Assembly (NCBI GenBank): GCA_026119855.1
Contig: JAOWBW010000764.1
Coordinates: forward strand, 248,001-312,000
Direction: 5' to 3'
DNA: 64,000 nt
From: Campanula takesimana
Lineage: Eukaryota; Streptophyta; Magnoliopsida; Asterales; Campanulaceae
Positions 54,894 to 64,000 of the stretch are shown here, piece after piece. Below the pieces are notes generated by a model. The model was not told where the DNA came from. It ran no database searches and saw nothing but the letters and a program-made list of their open reading frames with translations. Each line of letters starts with the position of its first letter. The first letter of the stretch is position 1. The translations under genes and the position numbers were made by a program.

Positions 54894-55239
54894 CTTTTAT
54901 ACCATTGTCGAGGTGTGACTGCTTCAAACCATACACGGATCTCTTCAACAGGCAAAGATGATCCTCCTTACCCTCGACTACAAACCCTTCAGGCTGGCGC
55001 ATGTAGATCTCCTCCTCAAGCTCCCCATATAAAAAGGCCGTTTTTACATCTAACTGCTCAAGCTCTAGATCTTGCATCACCACAATGCTCAACAAGGTGC
55101 GAATAGATGTGTGTCTAACAACCGGTGAAAATATTTCATTGTAGTATACACCTTCAACTTGAGTAAAGCCCCGAGCAACTAACCTTATTTTATACCTTTC
55201 TTCCTCAATACCCGAAGTACCTTCCTTGAACTTGTAGAC
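54894..55239 (-). pseudogene. Copia D reverse transcriptase, first part
   Basis: Minus-strand reading has QLDVKTAFLYGELEEEIYMR, QPEGFVVEGKEDHLCLLKRS and VYGLKQS, the finger and palm start of copia reverse transcriptase with its first catalytic aspartate (DVKTAFL). It is cut at 54893 by element E and resumes at 47499. Upstream residues (VARGFTQVEGV-like) are readable in 55096-55239 in another frame. Confidence 0.88.
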
Positions 55240-55983
55240 TCACTTGCAGCTGACTAATTTCTTCTTCGGTGGTGATTTCACAAGTTCCCATGTCTGATTT
55301 TTCATGAGATATACCATCTCTTCTTCCATAGCAACCGGCCACTTTGCAGAGTCATCACAAGACATAGCATCCTTGTAAGAGACCTGTTCATGCACGTTTA
55401 CTGTTTCTGCAGCAGCCAGTGCATCCATCTCTTCAAAGCCATATCTAACCGAGGGTCTTTTATCCCTCTTTCCTCTACCAAGATCACTGGTGGTCTCCAC
55501 CTGCTTGTTGGTCTCCTCCTCTTGAAATGGAGCATCAATTGGAGTTGCTTCATCATACACATCTTTTTAATCTAAGTCTATTTCCACCATTTGTATATCA
55601 TCTCCGTCTGTCTCCACTGTTTGTGTAACCATTCTGCAGAACCCTTTTTCTCACAGAGAAGTAGAGATTCATTTAAAGTGACATCTCTACTTGTCAGTAA
55701 CTTAGATGCAACTGGATCCCATAACCTGAATCCCTTCACTCCAGTAGTATAGCCAACAAAGACACTTTTTGGCTTTTGGCTCCAATTTGTTTCCATTGTT
55801 CACATAAGCATAAGCGGGACACCCAAAAAAACGCAATCTCGAGTAATCTCCTGGAGAGCCTGACCACATCTCCACCGGAGTCTTCATCCAAATACTAGAA
55901 TTAGGAGAACGATTATCCAAGTAAGCAGTCATACTAATCGCCTCCGCCCAAAATTCTTTACCTAACCCTGCTTGTGACAACAA
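55240..55983 (-). pseudogene. Copia D integrase C-terminal region and linker
   Basis: 55702-55983 has GKEFWAEAISMTAYLDNRSP, TPVEMWSGSPGDYSRLRFFG and CPAYAYV, the C-terminal part of copia integrase. 55578-55796 continues KSVFVGYTTGVKGFRLWDP after a frameshift near 55780. 55240-55560 gives the linker DKRPSVRYGFEEMDALAAAE and MEEEMVYLMKNQTWELVK, the usual lead into reverse transcriptase. Stops lie at the joints. Confidence 0.85.
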
Positions 55984-56223
55984 TCACCGAGCCCTTTCTA
56001 ACAACGTGCGGTTCATCATTTCTGCAACACCATTCTGTTGTGGTTTCCCTACACAAGTTCTGTATCGACCGATACCTTCATTTTTACAAAATTCAGTAAT
56101 CTCCTTTTCGACAAACTCAAGGCCATTATCTGTTCTCAGTTTTTTTATGGGTCCACCTGTCTGTTTCTCAACCAAAGTTTTCCATTGCTTAAAATTCAAA
56201 AGCACATCATTCTTATGTTTCAA
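55984..56223 (-). pseudogene. Copia D integrase core, second part
   Basis: KKLRTDNGLEFVEKEITEFC and GKPQQNGVAEMMNRTLLERA hold the second acidic residue (TDNG) and the catalytic glutamate (NGVAE). It overlaps the preceding frame end at 56220-56223, showing a small shift in the middle of the integrase. Confidence 0.88.
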
Positions 56224-56984
56224 GAAATAGCAAACACCTTTTGCGAATAATCATCAACAAAAGTCAATAAATAACGAGAACCACCCTTAGATAATTTCCT
56301 AGACGGACCCCACAAATCAGAATGAATGTAATCAAGAATACCTTCAGAGTTGTGAACTCCCTTCCCGAAGCAAGCCTTAGTCTGTTTTCCAAGCACACAG
56401 TGCTCACAAAAGTCCATAGGCCCCATCTTCTGTCCATCCAATAAACTGCGCTTTGAAAGTTCTGTCATCCCCTTCAAGCCAATGTGACCCAGTCTCATGT
56501 GCCACAACTGAGTAGCCTCCGCGTCAGTCATAGAACCCTTTACAACAGACACATCACCAACAACCGTAGACCCAAGAAGCTCGTACAATGTCCCAACCTT
56601 CTTTCCCTTTAGAGCCACCAAGTCACCTTTGATAGCCGATAGTTCACCATTAGCAATGGCTAAGCTATACCTAAGACTATCCAAAGTGCCTATAGAAATC
56701 ATGTTCTTCTTCAATTCAGGAACATGTCTGACATTCTGCAGTTTCCTCACTACTCCATCAGACATCTTAATCTTAATAGTTCCAATACCAACAACCTTGC
56801 ATGCAGCGTTATTACCCATCAAAACTACTCCACCAGTAGTAGCCTTATAAGAACAAAACCATGCCCGGTTGGCACTGATATGATAAGAACAACCCGAATC
56901 CAAAATCCAATTATCACGAATTTTGGTACCCGAATCACAAGCAGTAAGCGCGTCACTGTCATAACTATTGTTATCAAACACCAC
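56220..56984 (-). pseudogene. Copia D protease, pre-integrase and integrase start
   Basis: 255 codons continuous. Protease NWILDSGCSYHISANRAWFC (DSGCS active loop), VRHVPELKKNMISIGTLDS pre-integrase region, LWHMRLGHIGLKGMTELSKR with FCEHCVLGKQ (HHCC zinc region), then IHSDLWGPSRKLSKGGSRY and FVDDYSQKVF (first integrase aspartate). All key residues are present; the frame runs on only to 56220. Confidence 0.92.
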
Positions 56985-57002
56985 TCAAGCTTCACCCTTC
57001 TT

Positions 57003-57497
57003 ACCGGTTGTATTATCATCCCTTTTATCCCTTCTATTGGGACAAAACCTTCTGATGTGTCATTTCTCCTTGCAAGAATGACATATCACATCTTTAAACT
57101 TTCCACTTGAACTGGGTTGACCCGAGTTCTTTGCACTCGTTTCCTTTCCTGACTTCCTGCCGCTTCTAGCTACTAACCCATCACCTTGAGATTCAGCACT
57201 TGGAGAAGTCAAGTGCGTTTCACTGACTTCACGTTGTAGCAAAGCGTTCTTGATCTCTTCCAAAGAGATCTCACCCTTCCCATATAAAACCGTCTCACGA
57301 AAGTGCATATACTTAGAGGGTAAAGAACATAGAAATTTAACCGCTAATTGCTCATCATCAATCACAACATCTACATTCTTCAAGTCCATGACCAAACCGT
57401 CAAACTCATCAAGATGGCTTTCCAAAGACTCACCTGATTTGAGTTTACATTCTTCGAGTTTCTTCATCAGTAGTGAACGGCATAAACCAAATCGGAC
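57003..57497 (-). pseudogene. Copia D gag, C-terminal half
   Basis: SLLMKKLEECKLKSGESLES, HLDEFDGLVMDLKNVDVVID and DEEQLAVKFL-like wording, then LPSKYMHFRETVLYGKGEIS: the conserved gag middle. It ends at the zinc knuckle CHSCKEK, where a stop (TGA at about 57057-57059) stands in place of the following residue; HIRRFCPNRR is readable beyond it, completing C-x2-C-x4-H-x4-C. The N-terminal half is at 58147-58452, beyond an insert. Confidence 0.88.
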
Positions 57498-58146
57498 ATT
57501 GGGCTCCATGGACTTTAGGCCGGTATATCACAAAGGCCCATATCCTAGAAGGCCCACAACTTAGGGCCGACATCCATTAGGCCGAGCGAAGCTGACCTCA
57601 CCGAGGCCAAGACCAAAGAGAGCCTTATCCCTAACTCGACCTCTATGACGAGTCGAGTTGGATGATGGGCTGACTTTCATCAAGACATGTAACCTCCCTT
57701 GTACCAACGGGAGACCACTCTCAGAGTTCAACTCCAATACAAATACATGGAATCCTTATCTAAACGAGGAGATCTCTATTACAATACAAACAGGATATCA
57801 ATCATCCTTATCAGGACTCTATCTCATCAGAATATGAGTCACACATCAACACGGGCTCCCTGGCTTTTCTAACAAGTCAGGACTCATTCACCCATGCCTA
57901 TATAAACGGGTCCTCCATACAGGAAACGGGTAATAAACTCTTTTGGCTCTAAACTCTAGTTAATTGATTTCTCTATTTCATACATAATCCGTATTCTTAT
58001 TCTCACGCCGGAGGGCCTTTGCCGGTGAAGCCCTGGCGTAGTTTACGTTTGCTCATTATGTATAGATCCGAACGAGGAAGTTCTCATTGCTGGATTTATC
58101 TGAACCGCTAGACGAAGGGCTGATCCGGTACGTTTTTAGCAGCATC
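57498..58146 (+). mobile_element. LTR-like insert in copia D gag
   Basis: About 640 bp separates the two halves of gag. It has a promoter-like CCTATATAAACGGG (57897-57910) and CACGCCGGAGGGCCTTTGCC (58003-58022), wording known from large gypsy LTRs. Probably a solo LTR on the plus strand. I could not fix its exact ends or a clean duplication; a few gag codons are uncertain. It does not show the 22-bp cassette. Confidence 0.6.
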
Positions 58147-58452
58147 AAGTAGCAACCGATTACTAATGCTCTTCGTCATGTAGAGTTGTTCAAGCGTAAG
58201 CCAGAGCCCTGCAGCAGTCTTTTCGCTCACAACCTCCCTCAACACTTCGTCTTTGAGATTTAAATGCAAAAGAGACAAAGCCTTCTCGTCCATGTCATCA
58301 AACTGTTCACCAGTCAAGCTTTCTGGTTTCTTTGCCTTACCAAGCAAAGCCTTGACACACTATTTTCCCACCAAGATTGCTCGCATCTTCACTTGCCACA
58401 AACCGAAATTGACCTTGCGATCGAATTTCTCAATTTCGTACTTCCCTGACAT
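58147..58452 (-). pseudogene. Copia D gag, N-terminal half
   Basis: The start ATG is at 58452 (minus): MSGKYEIEKFDRKVNFGLWQ, VKMRAILVGK, then a stop at about 58361-58363, then LLGKAKKPESLTGEQFDDMD, LNLKDEVLREVVSEKTAAGL and LEQLYMTKSISNRLLL. This is the classical copia gag opening (K-F-D-G-x-N-F-x-W). The reading stops at the LTR-like insert. Confidence 0.9.
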
Positions 58453-58487
58453 CTTCTACCGATAAGCAATACAAGAACCTCAAACCA

Positions 58488-58500
58488 AGCTCTGATACCA
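58488..58500 (-). other. Primer binding site of copia D
   Basis: The minus strand reads TTGGTATCAGAGC, tRNA-Met type, two bases from the 5' LTR. Confidence 0.9.
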
Positions 58501-58502
58501 AT

Positions 58503-59029
58503 TGTTAGGATTGCTGATCTAACAATTACTTATCTTGCAAAGATTAATGCACAAAATAGCAAAGAGAAAGCAAAATTGAAAACAAAGAACACATAGATTT
58601 ACGTGGAAAACCCTTCTAACCAAGAAGAGTAAAAAACCACGGGCGACGGAGAACAATCCACTTTAATCAATCAAGAGTACAAGGAGATGACAAGGTTATA
58701 ATCAATCACACAATCTCACAATCCCTCAATAATGAATAACCCTAGCTTTCTCTCTCTAAACCCTCTCAAGGCTGCACAACACAATAATAATAAGAGCAGC
58801 AGTTTTTATATATAACACGCCTAATCCAAACCCTAGCCGGATTTGACCCACCCAGCCCAGCCCGTCACTTGTGCGGCCGCCCAGTTTTAGTTGTGCGGTC
58901 GCCCAAACAACTTGAAATGAAACTGGCCTTAAACAAGGCTCTCTGTGCGGTCGCCCATAACACTGTGTGCGGCCGCCCAAAACTGTTGTCTGCGATATTT
59001 TGCCCAGAATAATTGAGAGTCACCCAACA
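58503..59029 (-). repeat. 5' LTR of copia D
   Basis: 527 bp, TGTTAGGATT...CACCCAACA. No MITE. Contains the four-site cassette (58870-58979) and the TATA box at 58802-58815. Confidence 0.95.
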
Positions 59030-59101
59030 AGTTCCATCCAAGTGCGAGTTGTATTGAATTAGGTCTAACATGAGTAATGAACACCTAACGATTGAACTTT
59101 A

Positions 59102-59348
59102 ATTTGTCCCAGAATAAGAGTCCTACTTTCTTTGGTACGTCCCAGAGTAAGTCTCATTTTCAAAATGGCATATAATGAATAGTGTATTTGACAACTTGGT
59201 CCTTGTAATTCTTGTACAATTACAAGAAAAAAAAATCCTATGCTCACTAACTTACTTTTTACCCACTTGCAATGTTAACCCATTTTCTAATGTTTCCGTA
59301 AAAAGCGTGCAAAATTAAGGTAGTACTCTTACTTTGGGACGGAGGGAG
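59102..59348. mobile_element. Stowaway MITE
   Basis: 247 bp. The right end GGACGGAGGGAG and left end ATTTGTCCCAGAATAAGAG are inverted and continue as AGTCCTACTTTC / AGTACTACCTTA. TA lies on both sides (59100-59101, 59349-59350). The left end has decayed. Confidence 0.8.
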
Positions 59349-60004
59349 TATATAAAGAGGAGGATAAAGTGTGTGAACTAAACTGTACTCGCATAGTCGG
59401 GTAGGTGAAGATGAAAAGATTGAACTCTGTCAACTAGAATGCTTACATCATTTGTTGCCATCTCTGAGTTAGCTTTTGTTTTAGCTAAAAGTCAAAACAA
59501 AGGGGATTTAATGATAATATATACCGTATAAACTAACAACCGACCCCATTTCATACAAAGATAGGGAATTCATGAGTGTCAGTTGCATTATTAGGGAATA
59601 GCACTCCAAGTAAATTGGATGCTTTAAACAAACTCTGGAAACCTTAAAACGAAAAAAAAAAAAAAACAAAAAAAAAAGAAGAAACATCAGATGTTAAAAG
59701 ATTCAATTACTGAAGAAAAAAAAAGGTCCTGAAATATAAGATTAACCTTGGCCGATAAAGTCATGAATGTCTATTGCAATAAAAGAAATATATTTAAAGT
59801 AGTGCACATGAATAAAAATTATCTTAAAATGGCCAAAAGTAGCACAGAATCTACGAGGACAAATATTTCAATTAGGTGAAGGAAATATATTCCATTTTCT
59901 TCCAAATTTACAACAGGCCAGAAAAAGCTGTAAAACGACTAATTACTGCTTCCTTTCTAATTGATTTACAAAATTGGGTGGTTAAGACATCCTAATCTTT
60001 TGAA
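59349..60004. other. 3' flank of SAUR 4
   Basis: Non-coding. From about 59690 it matches the conserved downstream block of the other SAUR units (42590, 61850). An A-rich stretch lies at 59646-59680. Confidence 0.6.
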
Positions 60005-60307
60005 TCATAATCTGCTCAAGCAAGAAGTGACATCAATGAATAAATCCTCTCTGCAAGGAATAGTCAAACCACCCATTGGGTGATCAAATCCAAATTCTTC
60101 CTCCGCTTGGATTAGCAATTCCTGGAATAAAGGTTGACTCAAGAATGATAGTGGAATCACAAATCGTTTCTTTTCCTGCTCCCCCACGTAAACTGCAAAA
60201 TAACCTTTTGGAACATCTATAGTTGTGGGTGTCGTGTGGTTTGAGTTAAATGACGGCCTTCTAAGAATCTTCTTAGCAGGAAGAATCCGAGGCATGCGAA
60301 TAGCCAT
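60005..60307 (-). CDS. SAUR: SAUR-like auxin-responsive protein 4
   Basis: Intronless, 100 residues when started at MAIRMPRILPAKKILRRPSF (60307). An in-frame ATG eight codons earlier (60331) would give 108, but the sisters lack it and their upstream sequence is UTR, so the shorter start is preferred. DVPKGYFAVYVGEQEKKRF, then IPLSFLSQPLFQELLIQAEE, EFGFDHPMGGLTIPC and the end TSCLSRL. One substitution, I for S in LLSQAEE, is not at a core residue. The gene looks intact; auxin-linked growth role by family. Confidence 0.95.
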   Translation of the reverse strand: MAIRMPRILPAKKILRRPSFNSNHTTPTTIDVPKGYFAVYVGEQEKKRFVIPLSFLSQPLFQELLIQAEEEFGFDHPMGGLTIPCREDLFIDVTSCLSRL

Positions 60308-60425
60308 GATTTTGTAAGGATATATTCTCAAGATTCAAGAATGAAATTATTATGTTGAAGGACTTTGAGAACTGTTCTTTAGAGATTGTGAGGATTTGTG
60401 TTGTTAATGAGATCAGTTTCGAGGT

Positions 60426-60560
60426 ACTTATAGATGCCACTGAAAAATCTATTGTTAAAAGTCAGGAATGGGTGGTGAAGAGGCACTTGGATAGAGGACT
60501 ATGAAAGACAATGACATGTGAAATATAACATGGTTTTGTCTGCCAACAAATCATCAAGAA
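60426..60560 (-). promoter_or_regulatory. Promoter of SAUR 4
   Basis: TATA box CTATAAGT (60426-60433), about 120 bp before the ATG. Upstream block with TTTTGTCTGCC (plus, near 60533). The auxin element is degenerate (AAGACA on plus, near 60505). Confidence 0.65.
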
Positions 60561-62167
60561 ATCATGTTATTTGATAGCTTAACCATACACTTTAAAAACA
60601 ATTGTGCCCTACCAAATTGACCCACCAGTTATACAGACCCATTGATCATGGTTGAGCCGAATAGTTGTGTCCTTATATAGATGGAAAGGGCAAGTATAGT
60701 TTAAAGCGATAGGCTAATAATGTAAGTTATGGCAGACACCTTGTCCTACCACCTTTTGTACAATTATACAGAAGGTGAATTTTGATGCTCAATTGTATAG
60801 AAGCTGGATCCGAAACATGTTTGAGACGTGTCTTGATATACAAGTATGCAATATGATATAATGTACGATAAGGTGTAGCTGGTACCTGTTTAGATGTCTT
60901 TATGAATTTCAAAACATAATGCCAACCAATCCATTCTCAGCTCTTAAAGCTACAAACTGCTGAATCAAATGCATGATCTTTGACCTGAAAATTAGAAAAC
61001 ATGAACAATGGGCAGATAAATTACCTAATCAAATACAAGGTCAACTGACACATAATAACACATGATGTGTGAACGTGAGCCAAGAACCGCAACATGCACA
61101 ATGGGACAACATAACTACTCCCTATGCATCCAGCAGTGTTAATTTCAAACTCCAATTCGATTAGTGTTCCAAGAAGCAGTGGGATTCCTAAATGCATGAT
61201 TAAGATGAACTAAAAATGATTTGCATAATCAAAACTAAGTTTATTTGGTCCAGAATATAGAAACCAAAACATCAAAATATACTGTGGAGGCGGAGGAGGT
61301 GGAGGTCCGCAGTTGTGGCGAGAGTGAGTGGCTAACTTGAGAAACCTAACTTTTATATGAAAATGAATTTCTATTTACTTAATTAGAAAAACATATCTGT
61401 AATATGTAAAGTAAATATTTTCTTCAACTTAATTTTTTTCTGGCTCTTCTTAAAATAGCAAATGTGCTTTCAATTTACTTTTAGGCAATACTCACTTTCG
61501 AGGTTTTAGGTATTCAAAACTACCAGCATAATAGTTAAAATTGTCAGTTCGTCATTAAGCACCGTCAGTTCGACCGTCCGTCTGTCTGCGGGTTTGAAGT
61601 GACGGTCTGACATTTTTATTTTACATTCTAGCAATTTTAACTTTTAAACTATGACCCCCAGCAATAACTAAGTCATATCTGGGATACCAGTTTTCGATCT
61701 CTACATAAAGACAATATCATATGAAGGACTATGAAGTTTGTCTAACTACTTCCTATATTGACCTAACATTTTTACAAACATAAAGAGGGAGGGGGGCCTT
61801 CTTCAAGAAGCCTAAGAGAGCCTCCAACAGAGTTACTATATTAAACAACAGCATCAAACTTTGAAAGACTCAATTACTAAAAAAAAAAAAAAACAAAAAC
61901 TGAAATTTTAAGATTCACCTTGGCTGATAAAGTCCTGTAGCAGTAACAGAATTATAATAAAAGTAGTCTAAATGAATAAAAATGATCTTAAAATGGCCAC
62001 AAGTAGCACAAAATCTACGAGGACGAATATTTCAATCAAGAATAAAATATTTTCCACTTGCTTCAAAATTTACAACAGGTCAGAAAAAGCTGTAGAGATG
62101 GCTAATTACAGCTTCCTTTCTAATTGATTTACAAAATTGTGTGGCTAAGACATCCTAATCTTTTGAA
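60561..62167. other. Intergenic DNA between SAUR 4 and SAUR 5
   Basis: Non-coding SAUR-unit sequence that lacks the inserts found in sister units, so it serves as the empty site for the solo LTR at 38058, the MITE at 41881 and the TRIM at 42231. 61500-61720 includes a CGTCAGTTCG / CCGTC repeat stretch of its own. No gene. Confidence 0.7.
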
Positions 62168-62470
62168 TCACTGTCTGCTCAAGCAAGACGTGACATCAAT
62201 GAATATATCCTCTGTGCAAGGAATTGTCAAACCACCCATTGGGTGATCAAATCCAAATTCCTCCTCTGCTTGGCTTAGCAATTCCAGGAATAAAGGTTGA
62301 CTCAAGAATGATACTGGAATCACAAATCGTTTCATTTCCTGCTCCCCCACATATACTGCAAAATAGCCTTTTGGGACATCTATAGCTGTGGGTGTTGTGT
62401 TGTTTGCGTTGAATGATGACCATCTAAGAATCTTCTTAGCAGGAAGAATCCGAGGCATGCGAATGGCCAT
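62168..62470 (-). CDS. SAUR: SAUR-like auxin-responsive protein 5
   Basis: Intronless, 100 residues: MAIRMPRILPAKKILRWSSF, variable N/T stretch, DVPKGYFAVYVGEQEMKRF, then IPVSFLSQPLFLELLSQAEE, EFGFDHPMGGLTIPC, end TSCLSRQ. Differences from sisters are W for R at 17, M for K in EQEKK, L for Q in LFQELL and a final Q. All conserved glycines and the HPMGGLTIPC block are kept. It carries a TATA box and a perfect TGTCTC element upstream, as does SAUR 2. Probably functional. Confidence 0.95.
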   Translation of the reverse strand: MAIRMPRILPAKKILRWSSFNANNTTPTAIDVPKGYFAVYVGEQEMKRFVIPVSFLSQPLFLELLSQAEEEFGFDHPMGGLTIPCTEDIFIDVTSCLSRQ

Positions 62471-62596
62471 TATAATGTAAGGATATATTCTACAGGTTCA
62501 AGAATGAAAAAAGATTATGTTGAAGGACTTTGGGTGAGATGTTTTCTTTGGAGTTTGTGAGGGTTTTGTGTTGTTAATGAGATCGGTTTTGTGGGT

Positions 62597-62735
62597 ACTT
62601 ATAGATGCCTCTGACAAGCCTCTGACTTTCAAAAATCAGAAATGAGTGGTGAAGAGGCACTTGGATAAAAGGACTGTGAGAGACATTAACATGTGAAATA
62701 GAACATGATTTTGTCTGCCAACTAATCATCAACCA
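62597..62735 (-). promoter_or_regulatory. Promoter of SAUR 5 with auxin-response element
   Basis: TATA box CTATAAGT (62597-62604). TGTCTC (GAGACA on plus, 62680-62685) is about 215 bp before the ATG. The TTTTGTCTGCC block is near 62710. Confidence 0.75.
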
Positions 62736-62799
62736 TTCATGGTATTTGAAAGCACAACCATATAATGCAGGACAATGGTGTCCCACCAATTTGAGCCTC

Positions 62800-63365
62800 C
62801 AGTTACGGAGGCCCTTCGATCATGGCTGGCTCCTTACCTTAAAAACATTTAAGATAATCTAATTTAGTGATGATGATACCGGCTTAGAGCCTTAGATGTT
62901 TTTACGAATTTCCTACCAAACAATCAATTATCAGCTTTCAATGTAATAAACTCGGTGGACCTACAGCGGTAGGTAGGAGGTTTTAACTGAAAAAAATGTA
63001 AAAATCATACAATATTGAAGGAGAAGAGATATAACATGGTTTTGTCTGCAAACTAGTTGTCAAGAAATCAAGATATATGAATTTTGATAGCTCAACCATA
63101 CAATTTAATGGGCCCTTTGATTATGGTTGATCCATTTGATCAGAAACATGTTTAAGACTGTCTTGACATACAAATATACAATATGATAACATGTAAAATT
63201 AGCTAATTTTATTACCTGTTTAAATGCCTTTAAGAATTTCAAAGCATAATGCCAACCAATCCATTCTCAGTTCTTAAAGCTACAAACTGCTGGATCAAAT
63301 GCAATGATCCCTTTGACCTGCAAAATAGAAAACATGAACAATGGGAAGATAAAATTAGGTCAAAG
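62800..63365 (-). pseudogene. Second gutted SAUR unit
   Basis: 63027-63120 carries the SAUR upstream block (ATAACATGGTTTTGTCTGC, then CAAGAAATCA and TGATAGCTCAACCATACA), and 63150-63360 the usual distal sequence, but between 62840 and 63026 there is no SAUR coding, TATA box or 5' UTR. About 62970-63005 matches 37600-37640 of the other gutted unit. Confidence 0.6.
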
Positions 63366-64000
63366 TGTAGGGGATTTGGGGGGATCTCCACATCCGCCTA
63401 GCCCATACTAGCAGTCCAAACATGGAGAAAATAATACATCACATGAAATAATATGAAAGAACATAACACCAAGATTTGATAACCCAGTTCGTCAATACAT
63501 GACTACATATTGGGGCACTAAGCCAGGATATCACTAAAATAATATATGAAGACATCAACTTTGCACAGGCAATCACTAAGATCTAAACATGGCTACTCTC
63601 CAAGAACAATCTCTCTCACCTATATATTATTATCTCACCTCCCCAAGAACACACACAACACGGTCATGGCCGGGTTGTAGGATCGCCCCCGTGGCTTTCC
63701 TAGGCACCGGCCCCCTCTTGACACTATTTGTGGCTCTCCAATGTGCATCCTAGCTCTCTCCTTCAAGCACACAATATTATCGTCGTTGTTATGTATTTAT
63801 AGTTGTACAAGGAAGACCTAATTCTAACATAGGAAGAAATCACTTGAAATTAGGATACAAAAACTGATTAGGACTTCTGGCCGCCGGACACGGTCGTGTC
63901 ACAGTAAGTCACCAGATTTCCCATCCTCCAGTGACACGGTCGTGTCCACTCCTTGACACGGTCGTGTCGCCTTTTAGCTTCCTTTTCCTCCTTAACTCAC
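63366..64000 (-). repeat. LTR, partial at window edge
   Basis: Starts TGTAGGGGATTTGG exactly where the SAUR-unit match (AGGTCAA) ends. GATAACCCAGTTCGTCAA resembles copia LTR ends. A TATA box on the minus strand (CTATAAATAC, 63793-63802) sets the orientation. GACACGGTCGTGTC sites start at 63887, 63933 and 63955 (46, 22), a cassette with one site lost. The element continues past 64000. Confidence 0.75.

Larger units (their letters stand above)
45496..59029 (-). mobile_element. Copia D, 13.5 kb with nested inserts, minus strand
   Basis: Complete ends: LTRs at 45496-46333 and 58503-59029, with the exact duplication AGTTC outside (45491-45495 and 59030-59034). Gag, protease, integrase, reverse transcriptase and RNase H lie in copia order. 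The LTRs are nearly identical apart from a MITE in the left one, so insertion was recent. The coding region is broken by element E, an LTR-like insert in gag, and stops. Confidence 0.95.

Noticed and set aside
57498..58146. 22-bp cassette in the LTR-like insert of copia D gag
   Set aside because: GGCCGA and CTCGAC repeats are present but steps of about 15 and 17 do not match. This and the solo LTR at 38058 and the B2 LTR are counter-examples showing that not every LTR has a cassette.
60308..60331. Eight-residue N-terminal extension of SAUR 4
   Set aside because: Sister genes lack an ATG there and the sequence aligns with their 5' UTR.

Overview
This window is plant nuclear DNA from a eudicot. 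The evidence is nested Ty1/copia and Ty3/gypsy LTR retrotransposons with tRNA-Met primer sites, Stowaway, hAT, CACTA and Mutator-type MITEs, a TRIM, and a tandem cluster of intronless SAUR genes. I cannot name the species. A 100-base N run (21752-21851) is a scaffold gap. No complete autonomous element and no RNA gene was seen.

Layout. 1-573: broken gypsy gag. 574-8604: copia element A, minus strand, with a decayed interior. 8605-13771: same-family copia A', plus strand, head to head with A, with a solo LTR of its own family inside it. 13772-21751: chromodomain gypsy B1, minus strand, with a solo LTR in its gag. 21852-30630: a second chromodomain gypsy, B2, plus strand. 30857-31232: hAT BED zinc-finger relic. 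31685-36242: copia C relic, minus strand, split by a solo LTR that carries three more transposons, one of which carries a fourth. 37262-63365: the SAUR cluster on the minus strand, with four readable genes, one frameshifted copy and two gutted units. It is interrupted by two solo LTRs, several MITEs, a TRIM and the 13.5-kb copia D (45496-59029), whose reverse transcriptase is split by the 7.4-kb non-autonomous Tat-like element E (47500-54893). 63366-64000: part of another LTR.

The only ordinary host genes are the SAURs, small proteins of auxin-driven cell expansion. They arose by tandem duplication, and sister units serve as empty sites that date and bound most insertions in the cluster.

The most unusual signal is in the LTRs. 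At least eight LTR families, both copia and gypsy, carry a cassette of up to four GC-rich palindrome-like sites upstream of the TATA box. Sites within a pair start 22 bp apart, and the two pairs usually start 65-74 bp apart. The palindrome sequence differs between most families while the spacing stays fixed. In copia A and A' a second cassette lies inside the element, and in each it matches the motif type of that element's own LTR. Also notable are a 33-bp-period array of short hairpins with a constant loop and changing paired stems (25022-25479), and an 11-bp-period TGCAC array (36702-36827).
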